A program made the translations under genes and the position numbers. A stretch of DNA of 64,000 nucleotides. Origin: an uncultured Rhodospirillales bacterium (GTDB lineage: Bacteria; Pseudomonadota; Alphaproteobacteria; Acetobacterales; Acetobacteraceae). Shown here piece by piece: positions 31,612 through 42,321 of the stretch; position 1 is the stretch's first letter; each line of letters starts with the position of its first letter. The stretch covers positions 1-64,000 of the forward strand of contig CAILMF010000063.1 of assembly GCA_903835235.1 (NCBI GenBank), written 5' to 3'. Below the pieces are notes generated by a model. It did no database searches and was not told the DNA's origin. It saw only the letters and a list, made by a program, of their open reading frames with translations.

Positions 31612-31650
31612 GTGCGGTAACGCACGGGGTGAAAGTGTGCGGTAACGCAC
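31612..31650. promoter_or_regulatory. Two identical operator-like palindromes
   Basis: GTGCGGTAACGCAC occurs twice, at 31612-31625 and 31637-31650, 25 bp apart start to start. Each is an inverted repeat GTGCG-GTAA-CGCAC. A third, decayed GTGCGG follows near 31661. The pair lies in the 193-bp divergent promoter region between the molybdenum hydroxylase and the Bug gene, 50-110 bp from each start. It is probably the binding site of an unlinked regulator controlling both. Confidence 0.6.
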
Positions 31651-31716
31651 GGGGGGAAGTTGTGCGGCGGGGCGCGCTCGGCCAAGTTGGGGGCAATCAG
31701 CCGGAGGACAACGCCC

Positions 31717-32694
31717 ATGCTTGAATTGCCCCGCCGTGGCCTGCTGTTGGCCGGGCTGGCGCTGCCGCTGGCGGCGCGGGCTGAGGCCCAGGGGCTGGAT
31801 TTCCCCAGCCGGCCGCTGAAGCTGGTGGTGCCCTTTGCCCCCGGCGGTGCCTCCGACCAGGTGGGCCGCATGCTGGCGGAAGCGCTGGCGCCGCGCCTGG
31901 GGCAGGGCGTGATCGTGGAGAATCGCCCTGGTGCCGGTGCCACGCTGGGGGCCGAGCTGGTCGCCCGCAGCCCGGCCGATGGCTACACCCTGCTCTACGG
32001 CACGCCGGGGCCGCAGATCATCAACCCCAGCCTGATGAAGTCGCTGCCCTACGACCCCGCCACCGCCTTCGCGCCGATCATTTCCATCATTCGCGCGCCG
32101 AACCTGCTGGTGGTGAACCCGACCCTGCCGGCGCGCAGCGTGGCCGAGGTGATCGCGCTGGCCAAGGCGCGGCCGGGCGAGTTGACCTTCGGCAGCAGCG
32201 GCATCGGCGCGTCCTCGCACCTGGCCGGGGAGATGCTGAAGCACATGGCCGGCGTGGAGATGACGCATGTGCCGTTCCGCGGCAGCGGCCCGGCGATCCA
32301 GGAGTTGCTGGCCGGGCGGATTTCCCTGCTGATCGACACGCTGTCGCTGTACAGCGAGCATATCAAGGCGGGCACGCTGCGGGCGCTGGCAGTCAGCACG
32401 CCGGGCCGCAGCTTCCTGATGCCGGAATTACCTACCATCGCCGAGACGCTGCCGGGCTTCGACGCCAGCGCCTTCAACTATCTGGCGGCCCCCGCCGGCA
32501 CCCCTGCCGCGGTGGTGCTGCGGCTGAACCGCGAGACAAATGCCGTGCTGGCCGAGGATGGCTTCAAGCGGCGCTTGGCGGCGATCGGCCTGGAGGGTAT
32601 CGGCGGCACGCCCGAGGACTGCGCCCAGGTGATCAGCACCGAGCGCACACGCTGGCGCCAGGTCATCACCGCCGCGAACATCAAGCCGGAATAA
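31717..32694 (+). CDS. Bug-family periplasmic substrate-binding protein (3)
   Basis: 325 residues; the ATG at 31717 follows GGAGGACAACGCCC. A twin-Arg-like signal (L-P-R-R-G-L-L-L-A-G-L-A-L-P-L-A-A-R-A-E-A) is followed by F-P-S-R-P-L-K-L-V-V-P-F-A-P-G-G-A-S-D, the most canonical Bug loop of the seven here. It shares its promoter region and the GTGCGGTAACGCAC pair with the molybdenum hydroxylase, so its ligand may be that enzyme's substrate. The small membrane protein gene begins 4 nt after its stop. Confidence 0.92.
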   Translation: MLELPRRGLLLAGLALPLAARAEAQGLDFPSRPLKLVVPFAPGGASDQVGRMLAEALAPRLGQGVIVENRPGAGATLGAELVARSPADGYTLLYGTPGPQIINPSLMKSLPYDPATAFAPIISIIRAPNLLVVNPTLPARSVAEVIALAKARPGELTFGSSGIGASSHLAGEMLKHMAGVEMTHVPFRGSGPAIQELLAGRISLLIDTLSLYSEHIKAGTLRALAVSTPGRSFLMPELPTIAETLPGFDASAFNYLAAPAGTPAAVVLRLNRETNAVLAEDGFKRRLAAIGLEGIGGTPEDCAQVISTERTRWRQVITAANIKPE

Positions 32695-32698
32695 CCCG

Positions 32699-33025
32699 AT
32701 GCGCTTCTACTTCCCTGCCCTGCTGGCACTTTCCGTCGCCGCCATGATCGAGGCGCGCAGCACCGACCCGGGGTTGCGTCCTGCCTCGCGCCTGGGAGAC
32801 CGGCTGTTCATGGTGCTCGGCCGCGGCGCCTTCGTGCTGTGGTTGGCGCTGCTGGGCTGGGGCTTCTGGCAGCTGCGCTGGTGGGTGCCGCTGGCCGGGG
32901 TGGTCGGTTCGCTGGCGCTCAACGCCCTGGTACTGCGCGCCGGGGTGATGCGAAGCTGGCCGGCGCTGTCGGAAGTGCTCGCCATCGCCGGGGCGGCAAT
33001 GGCGAGCGTGGTGCTGCTGAGCTGA
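32699..33025 (+). CDS. Small integral membrane protein
   Basis: 108 residues, starting 4 nt after the Bug gene stop and so very likely co-transcribed. Three to four hydrophobic segments are visible: residues 3-16, about 42-62 (G-A-F-V-L-W-L-A-L-L-G-W-G-F-W), about 64-82, and about 92-107. It is not TctB (too short and without its motifs), although its position next to a Bug gene makes a transport-accessory role possible. The family is not recognised. Confidence 0.7.
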   Translation: MRFYFPALLALSVAAMIEARSTDPGLRPASRLGDRLFMVLGRGAFVLWLALLGWGFWQLRWWVPLAGVVGSLALNALVLRAGVMRSWPALSEVLAIAGAAMASVVLLS

Positions 33026-33033
33026 CGGCGCCG

Positions 33034-33061
33034 ACCGGCTCGCGCCCTTTGGCGCAAGCCG
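33034..33061. terminator. Strong hairpin between convergent genes
   Basis: CCGGCT-C-GCGCC-CTTT-GGCGC-A-AGCCGG forms an 11-bp stem with one internal mismatch and a CTTT loop, located between the stops at 33025 and 33076. There is no T-tract on either side. The position suggests a bidirectional transcription stop or an mRNA 3'-end stabiliser. Confidence 0.55.
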
Positions 33062-33075
33062 GCCGACGTTCGGGC

Positions 33076-33927
33076 TCAGCCCTTCGGCGCCAGGTGCAGC
33101 GCCACCACCTCACCATTGGTGCCGGGCATGGCGGGGTAGCGTTCCCGCACGATGGGGTCGTGGCCGGCCACCACCAGCGTCTCGTCGCCGCCGGCCAGCT
33201 TCTTCGCGGTCTTCCAGCCCTGGGTCATGGCGCCCAGCTCGAAGATGATCGGGAAGGGATTGTTGCGCTCCACATTGCCGTAGAAATGCAGCGCGTCGGA
33301 CGCCACCACCAGCGGGCCGCGCGCGGTCTGCACGCGGACCATCTGCAGGCCATCGGAATGGCCGCCGACGCCGTGCACTGTCACGCCCGGCGCCACCTCG
33401 CCTTCGCCTGAATGGAAGGTCAGGCGGTCGTTGTAGAGGTGGCGGATCATCTTCACCACATCCTCCACCTCGAACGGCACGCGGATGCAGTGCTGGCACA
33501 TGTGCCGCCCCGTGGCGAAGGCCATCTCCCGTTCCTGCAAATGGAAAGTGGCATTCGGGAAGGCGTCCAGGTTGCCGGCGTGGTCGTAATGCAGGTGGGT
33601 GATGATGACGTCGCTGATCTGCTCCGGCTGGGTGCCGAAGTCGATCAATGCCTGCATGACAGTGCGGTGCAGCTTGCGTTCGCGCTTCGCTGCCGTCGCC
33701 TCGTCGAAGCCGCAATCCACCAGCACCTGCCGGCCACCGGGGCCGCGCAGCAGCCAGACGAAGTAGTCCAGCGGGTTGTTCTCATGCGGGTCCTCGACCG
33801 GCATGAGGTAGCTGCCCTGCTTCGGCCGGTCGTGGTGGCCGTAGCGGATCGCGTAGGCTTCCCACATCGGGGGTTGCCGATTCAGCTCTCCGCGCCCTTC
33901 GGCGCTTCGACCATCGGCGCCCGTCAC
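33076..33927 (-). CDS. Metallo-beta-lactamase-fold lactonase (AHL lactonase-like)
   Basis: 283 residues if it starts at the GTG at 33927, which overlaps the upstream stop (GTGA). An ATG at 33867 (M-W-E-A-Y-A-I-R-Y) would give 263 residues and begins where family similarity begins, but has no good ribosome-binding site. The zinc motif H-L-H-Y-D-H-A-G-N is intact, with a further His in G-G-H-S-D-G, Asp in A-S-D-A-L-H and His in A-G-H-D-P. These match the AiiA-type N-acyl-homoserine-lactone hydrolase family, yet many such proteins open other lactones. The operon context (dehydrogenase, carboxymuconolactone-decarboxylase family) favours a catabolic lactone. Confidence 0.85.
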   Translation of the reverse strand: MTGADGRSAEGRGELNRQPPMWEAYAIRYGHHDRPKQGSYLMPVEDPHENNPLDYFVWLLRGPGGRQVLVDCGFDEATAAKRERKLHRTVMQALIDFGTQPEQISDVIITHLHYDHAGNLDAFPNATFHLQEREMAFATGRHMCQHCIRVPFEVEDVVKMIRHLYNDRLTFHSGEGEVAPGVTVHGVGGHSDGLQMVRVQTARGPLVVASDALHFYGNVERNNPFPIIFELGAMTQGWKTAKKLAGGDETLVVAGHDPIVRERYPAMPGTNGEVVALHLAPKG

Positions 33928-34826
33928 TTGTTGCCGCCCAGCACGTCGTTCGCCAGCCGCTCGGAGAGCTTGGTCACTTCGGTGTGGTTATGCCCCGGCC
34001 CCAGCAGCGCCGCGGCACCGGCCCACATCTCCTTGCACAGCGCGGAGAACGGCGTCGGCGTATTGGTGTCGCGCCCGACTTCCAGCGCAATGCCCAGGTC
34101 CTTGACCATCAGGTCGATGCCGAAGCCATCCTCGAAGCTGCGGTTCAGGACGTACTGTTTGAACTTCTTCTGGCTGGAATTGGTCATGCCGGAAGACGCG
34201 TTCAGCACATCCACCATCTTGGCGGTATCAAGCCCGAAGCGCTGGCCGATCAGCAGCGCCTCGATCCCCATCAGGAAGCCGCCGGCACTCACAAGATTGT
34301 TCAGCGCCTTCATCGCCTGCCCGGCACCGATGCCGCCACAGCGATGGATGCTGGTGCCCATGGCCTTCAGCAGCGCATCGGCGCGGTCGAGATCCGCATC
34401 CGCGCCACCGACCATGATGGCGAGTTCGCCGGTCTTGGCCCGCGGCACGCCGCCGGAGACCGGCGCGTCGATCATCGCCACGCCGCGTTCGGCCAGTTCA
34501 GCCGCGATTTCCCGCGTCTTGCCCGGCTGGCCGCTGGTCATGTCGATGACCATGGCGCCCTTGGCCAGCACCGGCACGATCTGCGCCGCGACCTCCCCCA
34601 CCTGCTTGGAGGTGGGGACGATGGTGATGACGGCGTCCATGCCGGTGGCGGCTTCCACCGCGGCAGCCGCGGCCTTGCCACCGACCTCGGCCGCGAATTT
34701 CGCGGCGTGGCCGGGGCGGGCGTCACACACGGAAACGTCGAAGCCGGCCTTCACCAGGTTGGCCGCCATGGGCCAGCCCATGTTGCCGATGCCGATGAAG
34801 CCGACCTTCTTGATGGGGCTGGTCAT
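33924..34826 (-). CDS. 3-hydroxyisobutyrate dehydrogenase-family oxidoreductase
   Basis: 300 residues of the beta-hydroxyacid dehydrogenase family. The N-terminal Rossmann motif is V-G-F-I-G-I-G-N-M-G-W-P-M-A, the substrate-binding motif D-A-P-V-S-G-G-V-P-R-A, and the catalytic Lys lies in G-A-G-Q-A-M-K-A-L-N-N. It oxidises or reduces a 3-hydroxy acid or tartronate-semialdehyde-like compound with NAD(P). The start at 34826 lies 3 nt past the upstream stop, and its stop overlaps the lactonase start, so the genes are translationally coupled. Confidence 0.9.
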   Translation of the reverse strand: MTSPIKKVGFIGIGNMGWPMAANLVKAGFDVSVCDARPGHAAKFAAEVGGKAAAAAVEAATGMDAVITIVPTSKQVGEVAAQIVPVLAKGAMVIDMTSGQPGKTREIAAELAERGVAMIDAPVSGGVPRAKTGELAIMVGGADADLDRADALLKAMGTSIHRCGGIGAGQAMKALNNLVSAGGFLMGIEALLIGQRFGLDTAKMVDVLNASSGMTNSSQKKFKQYVLNRSFEDGFGIDLMVKDLGIALEVGRDTNTPTPFSALCKEMWAGAAALLGPGHNHTEVTKLSERLANDVLGGNK

Positions 34827-34829
34827 GGC

Positions 34830-35228
34830 CTACTTCTTCGCCGGAATCGCGCCTTCGCGCACCAGCACCTCATGCGCCGCCTTGAAGGCGTCGAGCCCGG
34901 CGGGAATGCCGCAATAGGCGGTGGCGTGCAGCAGCGCGGCCTTGATCTCCTCCACCGTGCAGCCGTTGTTCAGCGCGCCCAGCACGTGCAGCTTGATCTC
35001 CGGCGAGCGGTTCAGCGCGGTCAGCATCGCCAGGTTGATCAGGCTGCGCGTCTTGCGGTCCAGCGTCGGGTCGCCCCAGGCCCAACCCCAGGCCCAGCTG
35101 GTGGTGGCGCGCTGGAAGGTCATCATGAAGTCGTCGGCCTTGGACATGCTGGCATCGACATACTCGGCGCCCAGCACTTCACGGCGGATCGGCATGCCCT
35201 TGTCGAACAGGGCGCTATCTTCGGACAT
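34830..35228 (-). CDS. Carboxymuconolactone decarboxylase-family protein
   Basis: 132 residues; the ATG at 35228 follows GGGAGAAGACCG. The pattern A-T-T-S-W-A-W-G near residue 41, R-S-L-I-N-L-A-M-L-T-A-L, H-V-L-G-A-L-N-N-G and L-L-H-A-T-A-Y-C-G-I-P-A-G matches the 4-carboxymuconolactone decarboxylase side of the AhpD-like superfamily, without the C-x-x-C of AhpD peroxidases. It heads a three-gene operon with the dehydrogenase and the lactonase; the trio suggests handling of an unsaturated lactone or keto acid from ring cleavage. Confidence 0.88.
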   Translation of the reverse strand: MSEDSALFDKGMPIRREVLGAEYVDASMSKADDFMMTFQRATTSWAWGWAWGDPTLDRKTRSLINLAMLTALNRSPEIKLHVLGALNNGCTVEEIKAALLHATAYCGIPAGLDAFKAAHEVLVREGAIPAKK

Positions 35229-35335
35229 CGGTCTTCTCCCGGGGTTTCGGTGGGTGGCGCAGGCTGGCGCCGAGGCGGCTTGCGGTCAACCGGGTGAGGC
35301 GGGCAAAATGGCCGGATAACGGGAGGCGCGCGGCG

Positions 35336-36214
35336 ATGTTCTTCGAAGGCTTCAGCCTTGATACGGTGGAGGTTCGCGGCCAGCGCATCCGCCTGCGTCG
35401 CGGCGGCAAGGGGCCGCCGCTGCTGCTGCTGCACGGCAACCCGCAGACCCATGCCATGTGGCACAAGGTGGCGCCGGTTCTGGCACAGCGCTTCACCTGC
35501 TACCTGCCGGATATCCGCGGCTACGGTTTTACCAGCAAGCCGCCGGTGCAGCCGGGCAGCGCGGCCCATGCCAAACGGGAACACGCCGCCGACCTGGTGG
35601 CGCTGATGCGGCACTACGGCCATGAGAGCTTCCGCGTGGTCAGCCACGACCGCGGCGCCCGCGTGGCGCATCGGCTGGCGCTGGACTTCCCCCAGGCGGT
35701 GGAGAAGCTCTGCACCATGGACATCATCCCGACGCTGGAACACTTCGAGCGCGCCGACATGGCCTTTGGCATGGGCTACTATCACTGGTTCTGGCTGGCC
35801 CAGCCGCATGACCGTCCCGAGCGGATGATCCTGCGCGACATCGAGGACTGGTTCGACCTGCACACCGCGCGCGAGCCGAAGGACAAGTCCTTCTTCCATC
35901 CGGAAGCCCGCGCCGACTACCTGGCGGCGCTGCGCCTGCCCGGCACGGTGAACTCGATCTGCGAGGATTACCGCGCCGCCACCGGCATCGACCTTGACCA
36001 CGACCGCGAGAGCCGCGCCGCCGGGGTGAAGCTGCAATGCCCGCTGCTGGCGCTGTGGGGCGCCAAGGGCAGCATTCCCAAATGGTACGACGCGCTGGCG
36101 ATATGGCGCCAATACGCCGCCGGCCCGGTCAGCGGCGGCGCGGTGAACAGCGGCCATTACCTGGCCGAGGAAGCACCGGAAGAAGTGCTGGCCGCGCTGG
36201 AGGGCTTCCTGTGA
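35336..36214 (+). CDS. Fluoroacetate dehalogenase-like alpha/beta hydrolase
   Basis: 292 residues from the ATG at 35336 (GGGAGG upstream). The fluoroacetate-dehalogenase fingerprint is complete as far as I can recall it: nucleophile D105, carboxylate-binding R106 and R109 (S-H-D-R-G-A-R), acid D129, halide-binding H150-W151 (Y-Y-H-W-F) and Y212 (E-D-Y-R-A), and base H274 (S-G-H-Y-L-A-E-E). The spacings (+1, +4, +24, +45/46) equal those of the characterised enzyme. The reaction would be haloacetate plus water to glycolate plus halide. It is divergent from the decarboxylase-family/dehydrogenase/lactonase operon and overlaps a Bug gene by 4 nt. Confidence 0.85.
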   Translation: MFFEGFSLDTVEVRGQRIRLRRGGKGPPLLLLHGNPQTHAMWHKVAPVLAQRFTCYLPDIRGYGFTSKPPVQPGSAAHAKREHAADLVALMRHYGHESFRVVSHDRGARVAHRLALDFPQAVEKLCTMDIIPTLEHFERADMAFGMGYYHWFWLAQPHDRPERMILRDIEDWFDLHTAREPKDKSFFHPEARADYLAALRLPGTVNSICEDYRAATGIDLDHDRESRAAGVKLQCPLLALWGAKGSIPKWYDALAIWRQYAAGPVSGGAVNSGHYLAEEAPEEVLAALEGFL

Positions 36215-37170
36215 AACGCCGTACCTTGCTCGCCGCCGCGCTGGCGGCGCCTTCCCTGGCCCAGGCACAGGGCTTCCCTAACCGACCCATCACCGTGCTG
36301 GTGCCCAACCCGCCCGGCGGCGGCACCGATTTCGCCGCGCGGCTGTACCAGGACACGCTTTCCCGCCTGCTGGGCGTGCAGGTGGTGGTGGACAACCGGC
36401 CCGGCGGCAATGGCAACATCGCCATCCTGGCCACCGTGCGTGCGGCGCCTGATGGCCATACGCTGCTGATGCAGTACAGCGGCTACCACGCCGGCAACCC
36501 CGCGCTGATGCGCGACATCGGCTGGGACCCGCTGCGCGACCTGGCGGCGGTGGGCATGGCGGACACCGCGCCGCACGGCATCTTCGTGCCGATGGACCTG
36601 CCGGTGGCGACGCTGGCGGAGTTCATCACCTATGCCAAGGCACGGCCGGGCCAGGTGAACTACGCCTCCTCCGGCAATGGCAGCATCCAGCATATCGGCG
36701 GCGCGCGATTCGCCCAGGCCATCGGCGTGGAGATGGTGCACGTGCCCTATCGCGGCGCGGCGCCAGCCTTGCAGGACGTGGTGGCCGGGCGGGTCCAGTT
36801 GTTCGTCACCACGCCTTCCTCCGCCATCTCCTTGGTACAGGGCGGCCGGCTGAAGGCGCTGGCCATTGCCAGCCAGAACCGCATCACCGCGCTGCCTGAC
36901 GTGCCGACCACGGCCGAGGCCGGCATGCCCGGCTTCACCGTGGATGCCTGGTTCGCCTTCTTCGCCCCCGCCGGCACGCCGGCGCCGGTGCTGGAGCGGC
37001 TGAACGCGGCGATGCGCGAGGCAGCCCGCGACCCCGAGGTGCAGCGCCGCGCCGAACAGGGCGGCGTGCTGCTGCAGCCGCTGACGGTGGCGGAAATGGA
37101 CGCCCTGGCGCGGCGCGAGGTGAAGGAGTTGGGCGAGACGATCCGCGCCGCCCGCATCACGCTGGAGTAG
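36211..37170 (+). CDS. Bug-family periplasmic substrate-binding protein (4)
   Basis: 319 residues from a GTG at 36211 overlapping the dehalogenase-like stop (GTGA). A twin-Arg-like short signal (V-K-R-R-T-L-L-A-A-A-L-A-A-P-S-L-A-Q-A) is followed by F-P-N-R-P-I-T-V-L-V-P-N-P-P-G-G-G-T-D. Translational coupling to a dehalogenase-like enzyme suggests it binds a small carboxylate such as a haloacetate or related acid for uptake; this is inference. No membrane component follows. Confidence 0.9.
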   Translation: MKRRTLLAAALAAPSLAQAQGFPNRPITVLVPNPPGGGTDFAARLYQDTLSRLLGVQVVVDNRPGGNGNIAILATVRAAPDGHTLLMQYSGYHAGNPALMRDIGWDPLRDLAAVGMADTAPHGIFVPMDLPVATLAEFITYAKARPGQVNYASSGNGSIQHIGGARFAQAIGVEMVHVPYRGAAPALQDVVAGRVQLFVTTPSSAISLVQGGRLKALAIASQNRITALPDVPTTAEAGMPGFTVDAWFAFFAPAGTPAPVLERLNAAMREAARDPEVQRRAEQGGVLLQPLTVAEMDALARREVKELGETIRAARITLE

Positions 37171-37194
37171 CGCGACCCGCGGGCCGCGGCCGCC

Positions 37195-38396
37195 TCAGCT
37201 CAACTCGCGGCAGAAATCCTGGATGCGGGTGCAGGCCTCGACCAGCGTCTCGGTGGAGGTCGCGTAGCTGATCCGCATGTAGGGGCTCATGCCATAGGCC
37301 GCGCCCTGCACTGCGGCCACGCGCTTTTCGTCCAGCAGCGCCTGGACGAAGTCGGTGTCGGTCTGGATCAGCTTGCCGCCCTTGCTGGTCTTGCCGATGC
37401 AGCCCGCCAGGTTCGGGAACACATAGAAGGCGCCTTCCGGCTTGTGGCAGCTGATGCCGGGGGCGGCGTTCAGCATTTCCACCACCATGTCGCGGCGCTG
37501 CTTGTAGACCGCCTGGCGCTCCTTGATCAGCTCCTGCGGGCCGTCCAGCGCGGCGGTGGCGGCGGCCTGGCTGATGGTGGAGACACCGGCCGTGGCCTGG
37601 CCCTGCATGTTGAACATGCCTTTTATCAGTTTCACTGGGCCGCCGGCGAAGCCCAGCCGCCAGCCGGTCATGGCATAGGTCTTGGAAACGCCATTGACCG
37701 TCAGCGTGCGGTCCTTCAGCGCCGGCTCCACCTCGGCGATCGTGCAGAAGTCGAAGCCGTCGTAGATCATGTGCTCGTACATGTCGTCCGACATGATCCA
37801 CACATGCGGGTGGCGCAGCAGCACATCGGCGATCGCGCGCATCTGCTCGCGCGTGCAGGCGGCACCGGTGGGATTGGAGGGGAAGTTCAGCATCACCCAC
37901 TTGGTCTTGGGGGTGATGGCGGCTTCCAGGTCTTCCGGGCGCACCCGGAAGCCGTTGTTCTGCGGGCAACTGAACTGCACCGGCGTGCCGCCGGCCACCT
38001 TGGCCATGTCGGCATAGCTGATCCAGTGCGGGGCGGGGATCACCACCTCGTCGCCCGGGTCCAGCGTGGCCATCAGGGCGTTGAAGATGATCTGCTTGCC
38101 ACCATTGCCGACGATGATCTCGTCCAGGCTGTAGTCCAGGTGGTTGTCGCGCTTGAACTTGCGCTGGATCGCCTGCTTCAGCGCCACGGTGCCGCCCTGC
38201 GGCGGGTACTTGGTGTCGCCCTTGTTCGCCGCCGCATAGGCGGCGTCGATGGCGTGCGGCGGCGTGGCGAAATCCGGCTCGCCCGAGGCCAGGCTCAGCA
38301 CCTGGATGCCTTGCGCGCGCATGTCCCGCGCCCGCGCCGTCATGGCGGCGCTGGCGGAGACCTGGACGTTGGCCAGCCTCTGGGCGAGTTCCGGCA

Positions 38397-38397
<1 letters not shown>
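37195..38397 (-). CDS. Class I aminotransferase, AspC-type (copy B)
   Basis: 400 residues of the fold-type I aspartate/aromatic aminotransferase family. It shows S-G-E-P-D-F near the start, the substrate pocket motif S-N-P-T-G, D-D-M-Y-E, the PLP Lys in N-G-V-S-K-T-Y-A-M-T-G-W-R, and R-I-S-Y-A-T at the C-terminus. Its ATG overlaps the stop of the paralogue upstream by one nucleotide (TAATG). The two copies are about the same length and similar throughout, but clearly diverged (for example N-F-P-S-N-P versus N-N-P-C-N-P), so they may differ in amino-donor range. Confidence 0.92.
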
Positions 38398-40448
<2,051 letters not shown>

Positions 40449-40452
<4 letters not shown>

Positions 40453-41267
40453 GGCCGGTTCTCCAGCCGCTGGAACAGCCGGATCGGCAGCACCAGCACC
40501 GCCAGCAACAGCACCGCCAGCAGGCAGGCCAGCGGCCAGTCGCGGTCCTGGAAGAAGGCGCCCCACAGCGCCCGGCCGACCAGTTGCGCTTCCGGCGGGC
40601 CCAGCATTTCCGGCACCACGTATTCCCCGGCGGCGGGGATGAACACCAGCAGGAAGGCCGCCGCCGCGCCAGGGGCGGCCAGCGGCAGGGTGATGGTGCG
40701 GAACACCGTGAAGGCCGAGGCACCGAGGTCGGCCGCGGCTTCCTCCAGCCCGCGGTCCAGCCGCAGCAGCGTGGCGTAGAGCGGCAGCACCGCGAAGGGG
40801 AGGTAGGCATGCACCATGCCCAGCAGCATGGCCGGCGTGCTGTACAGCATCGGCAGCGGCTCCTGGATCAGCCCCAGCCCCAGCAGCACGCCGTTCAGCC
40901 AGCCCTGGTCGCGCAGCAGCCCCACCCAGGCGGCCATGCGCAGCAGAAAGCCGGTCCAGAACGGCAGCAGCACCGCGAGCACCAACGCCGGCTGCCAGCG
41001 GGCGGGCGCCCGGGCCAGGGCGAGCGCCATCGGGAAGGCCAGCGCCAAGCACAGCGCGGCGGTAATGAAAGCCACCCGCAGGCTGCGCAGAAACGCAGAA
41101 AGGTAGAAGCTGTCCTCGGTCAACGTCGCCCAAGCGTCCAGGCTCAGCGTGCCCCAGGCGAAGGGCGGCACGCCCTCGGCCGAGGAGGAGAAGGCGATGG
41201 CCAGCAGCAGCAGGCAGGGCACGGCGACGAAGGCCAGCAACCAGCCGAAGGGGATGGCGCGCAGCAT
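40449..41267 (-). CDS. potB: Polyamine-type ABC transporter permease (PotB-like)
   Basis: 272 residues; the ATG at 41267 overlaps the potA stop by one nucleotide (TGATG). The N-terminal hydrophobic segment F-G-W-L-L-A-F-V-A-V-P-C-L-L-L-L is followed by D-S-F-Y-L-S-A-F, and the EAA coupling loop reads L-E-E-A-A-A-D-L-G-A-S-A-F-T-V-F-R. P-A-A-G-E-Y-V-V-P-E-M-L-G is the motif typical of PotB/PotH. It pairs with PotC. Confidence 0.92.
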
Positions 41268-42319
41268 CAGTCCGCCAGCGGGATATTGGCCGTCGCGGGC
41301 CAATGCAGCAGCACCGGCACGCCCTCCGGCGGCACCGCGCGGTCGGCCGGCACCTGCACCCGCAGCGATTGGCCGCCGGCCAGCGCCACGGTGCAGAGCC
41401 AGCCGGCCCCCTGGTAGACCACGCCGCGCAGCACGCCGGTGGCGGCGTTCTCGGCCGGCAGTTCGCCCTCGGCCGCCAGCGCAATGCGTTCCGGCCGCAG
41501 CGCCACCGCGGCCTTGGTGCCAGCGGGCAGCGGCGTTGCCAGCCGCAGGGCGCAGCCGGCAGCGGCGCAGTGCAGCAGGCCGTCGGCGCCCATCACGCCC
41601 TCCAGCACATTGGCGCCCCCCAGAAAGCTGGCGACGAAGCGGGTGGCCGGGCGCTCGTACAGGTCCCGCGGCGGGGCGCATTGCACCAGGCGGCCGGCTT
41701 CCAGCACCGCCACGCGGTCGGCCAGGGCCAGCGCCTCCGCCTGGTCATGCGTGACCATGATGAAGGCGGCGCCCGTGGCCCGTTGCAGCGCGCGCAGTTC
41801 CTGGCCCGTCGCCTCCCGCAGCGCCGCGTCCAGCGCGCCCAGCGGTTCGTCCAGCAGCACCAGCGGCGGGCGTTTTACCAGCGCGCGCACCAGCGCCACG
41901 CGCTGCCGCTGGCCGCCAGAAAGCTGGTGCGGTCGGCGCGCCGCCAGTGCCTCCAGCCCCACCAGGGCCAGCGCCTGCTGCACCCGGGCGGCGATATCCA
42001 AGCCCGGCAGCCCTTCCCGCCGCAGCCCATAGGCCACGTTGTCGAAGACGCTGAGATGCGGGAACAGCGCGTAGTTCTGGAACACCATGGCGCAGGGCCG
42101 CGCCTGCGGCGGCACCCTGTCCTGGTCCACGCCATCCAGCAGCACCCGCCCGGCATCCGGCGCCTCGAACCCGGCGATGAGCCGCAACAGCGTGGACTTG
42201 CCGGAGCCGGAGCCGCCGAGCAGCGCGACGAACTCGCCGCGTTCCACCGCCAGCGAAAGCCCGTCCAGCGCCAGGGTGGCGCCAAAGCGCTTCGTCACGC
42301 CCTCCAGGGAAAGCAGCAC
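41267..42319 (-). CDS. potA: Polyamine-type ABC transporter ATPase (PotA-like)
   Basis: 350 residues from the GTG at 42319, 2 nt after the potF stop; a GTG at 42349 would add 10 residues and overlap potF by 28 nt. ABC motifs are Walker A G-G-S-G-S-G-K-S-T, Q-loop F-Q-N-Y-A-L-F-P-H, signature L-S-G-G-Q-R-Q-R, Walker B L-V-L-L-D-E-P-L-G-A-L-D and switch V-T-H-D-Q-A-E-A. The C-terminal ~110 residues form the TOBE/OB regulatory domain (V-A-L-R-P-E-R-I-A-L). It powers uptake of putrescine, spermidine or a related amine. Confidence 0.92.
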   Translation of the reverse strand: MLLSLEGVTKRFGATLALDGLSLAVERGEFVALLGGSGSGKSTLLRLIAGFEAPDAGRVLLDGVDQDRVPPQARPCAMVFQNYALFPHLSVFDNVAYGLRREGLPGLDIAARVQQALALVGLEALAARRPHQLSGGQRQRVALVRALVKRPPLVLLDEPLGALDAALREATGQELRALQRATGAAFIMVTHDQAEALALADRVAVLEAGRLVQCAPPRDLYERPATRFVASFLGGANVLEGVMGADGLLHCAAAGCALRLATPLPAGTKAAVALRPERIALAAEGELPAENAATGVLRGVVYQGAGWLCTVALAGGQSLRVQVPADRAVPPEGVPVLLHWPATANIPLAD

Positions 42320-42321
42320 GC

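Noticed and set aside
33034-33061. Considered as a riboswitch or small RNA
   Set aside because: Only one simple hairpin between convergent stops is visible; a terminator-like role is the simplest reading.
33076-33927. Quorum-quenching AHL lactonase as a firm call
   Set aside because: The zinc motif fits, but no luxI/luxR genes are present and the operon looks catabolic, so only the broader lactonase fold is supported.
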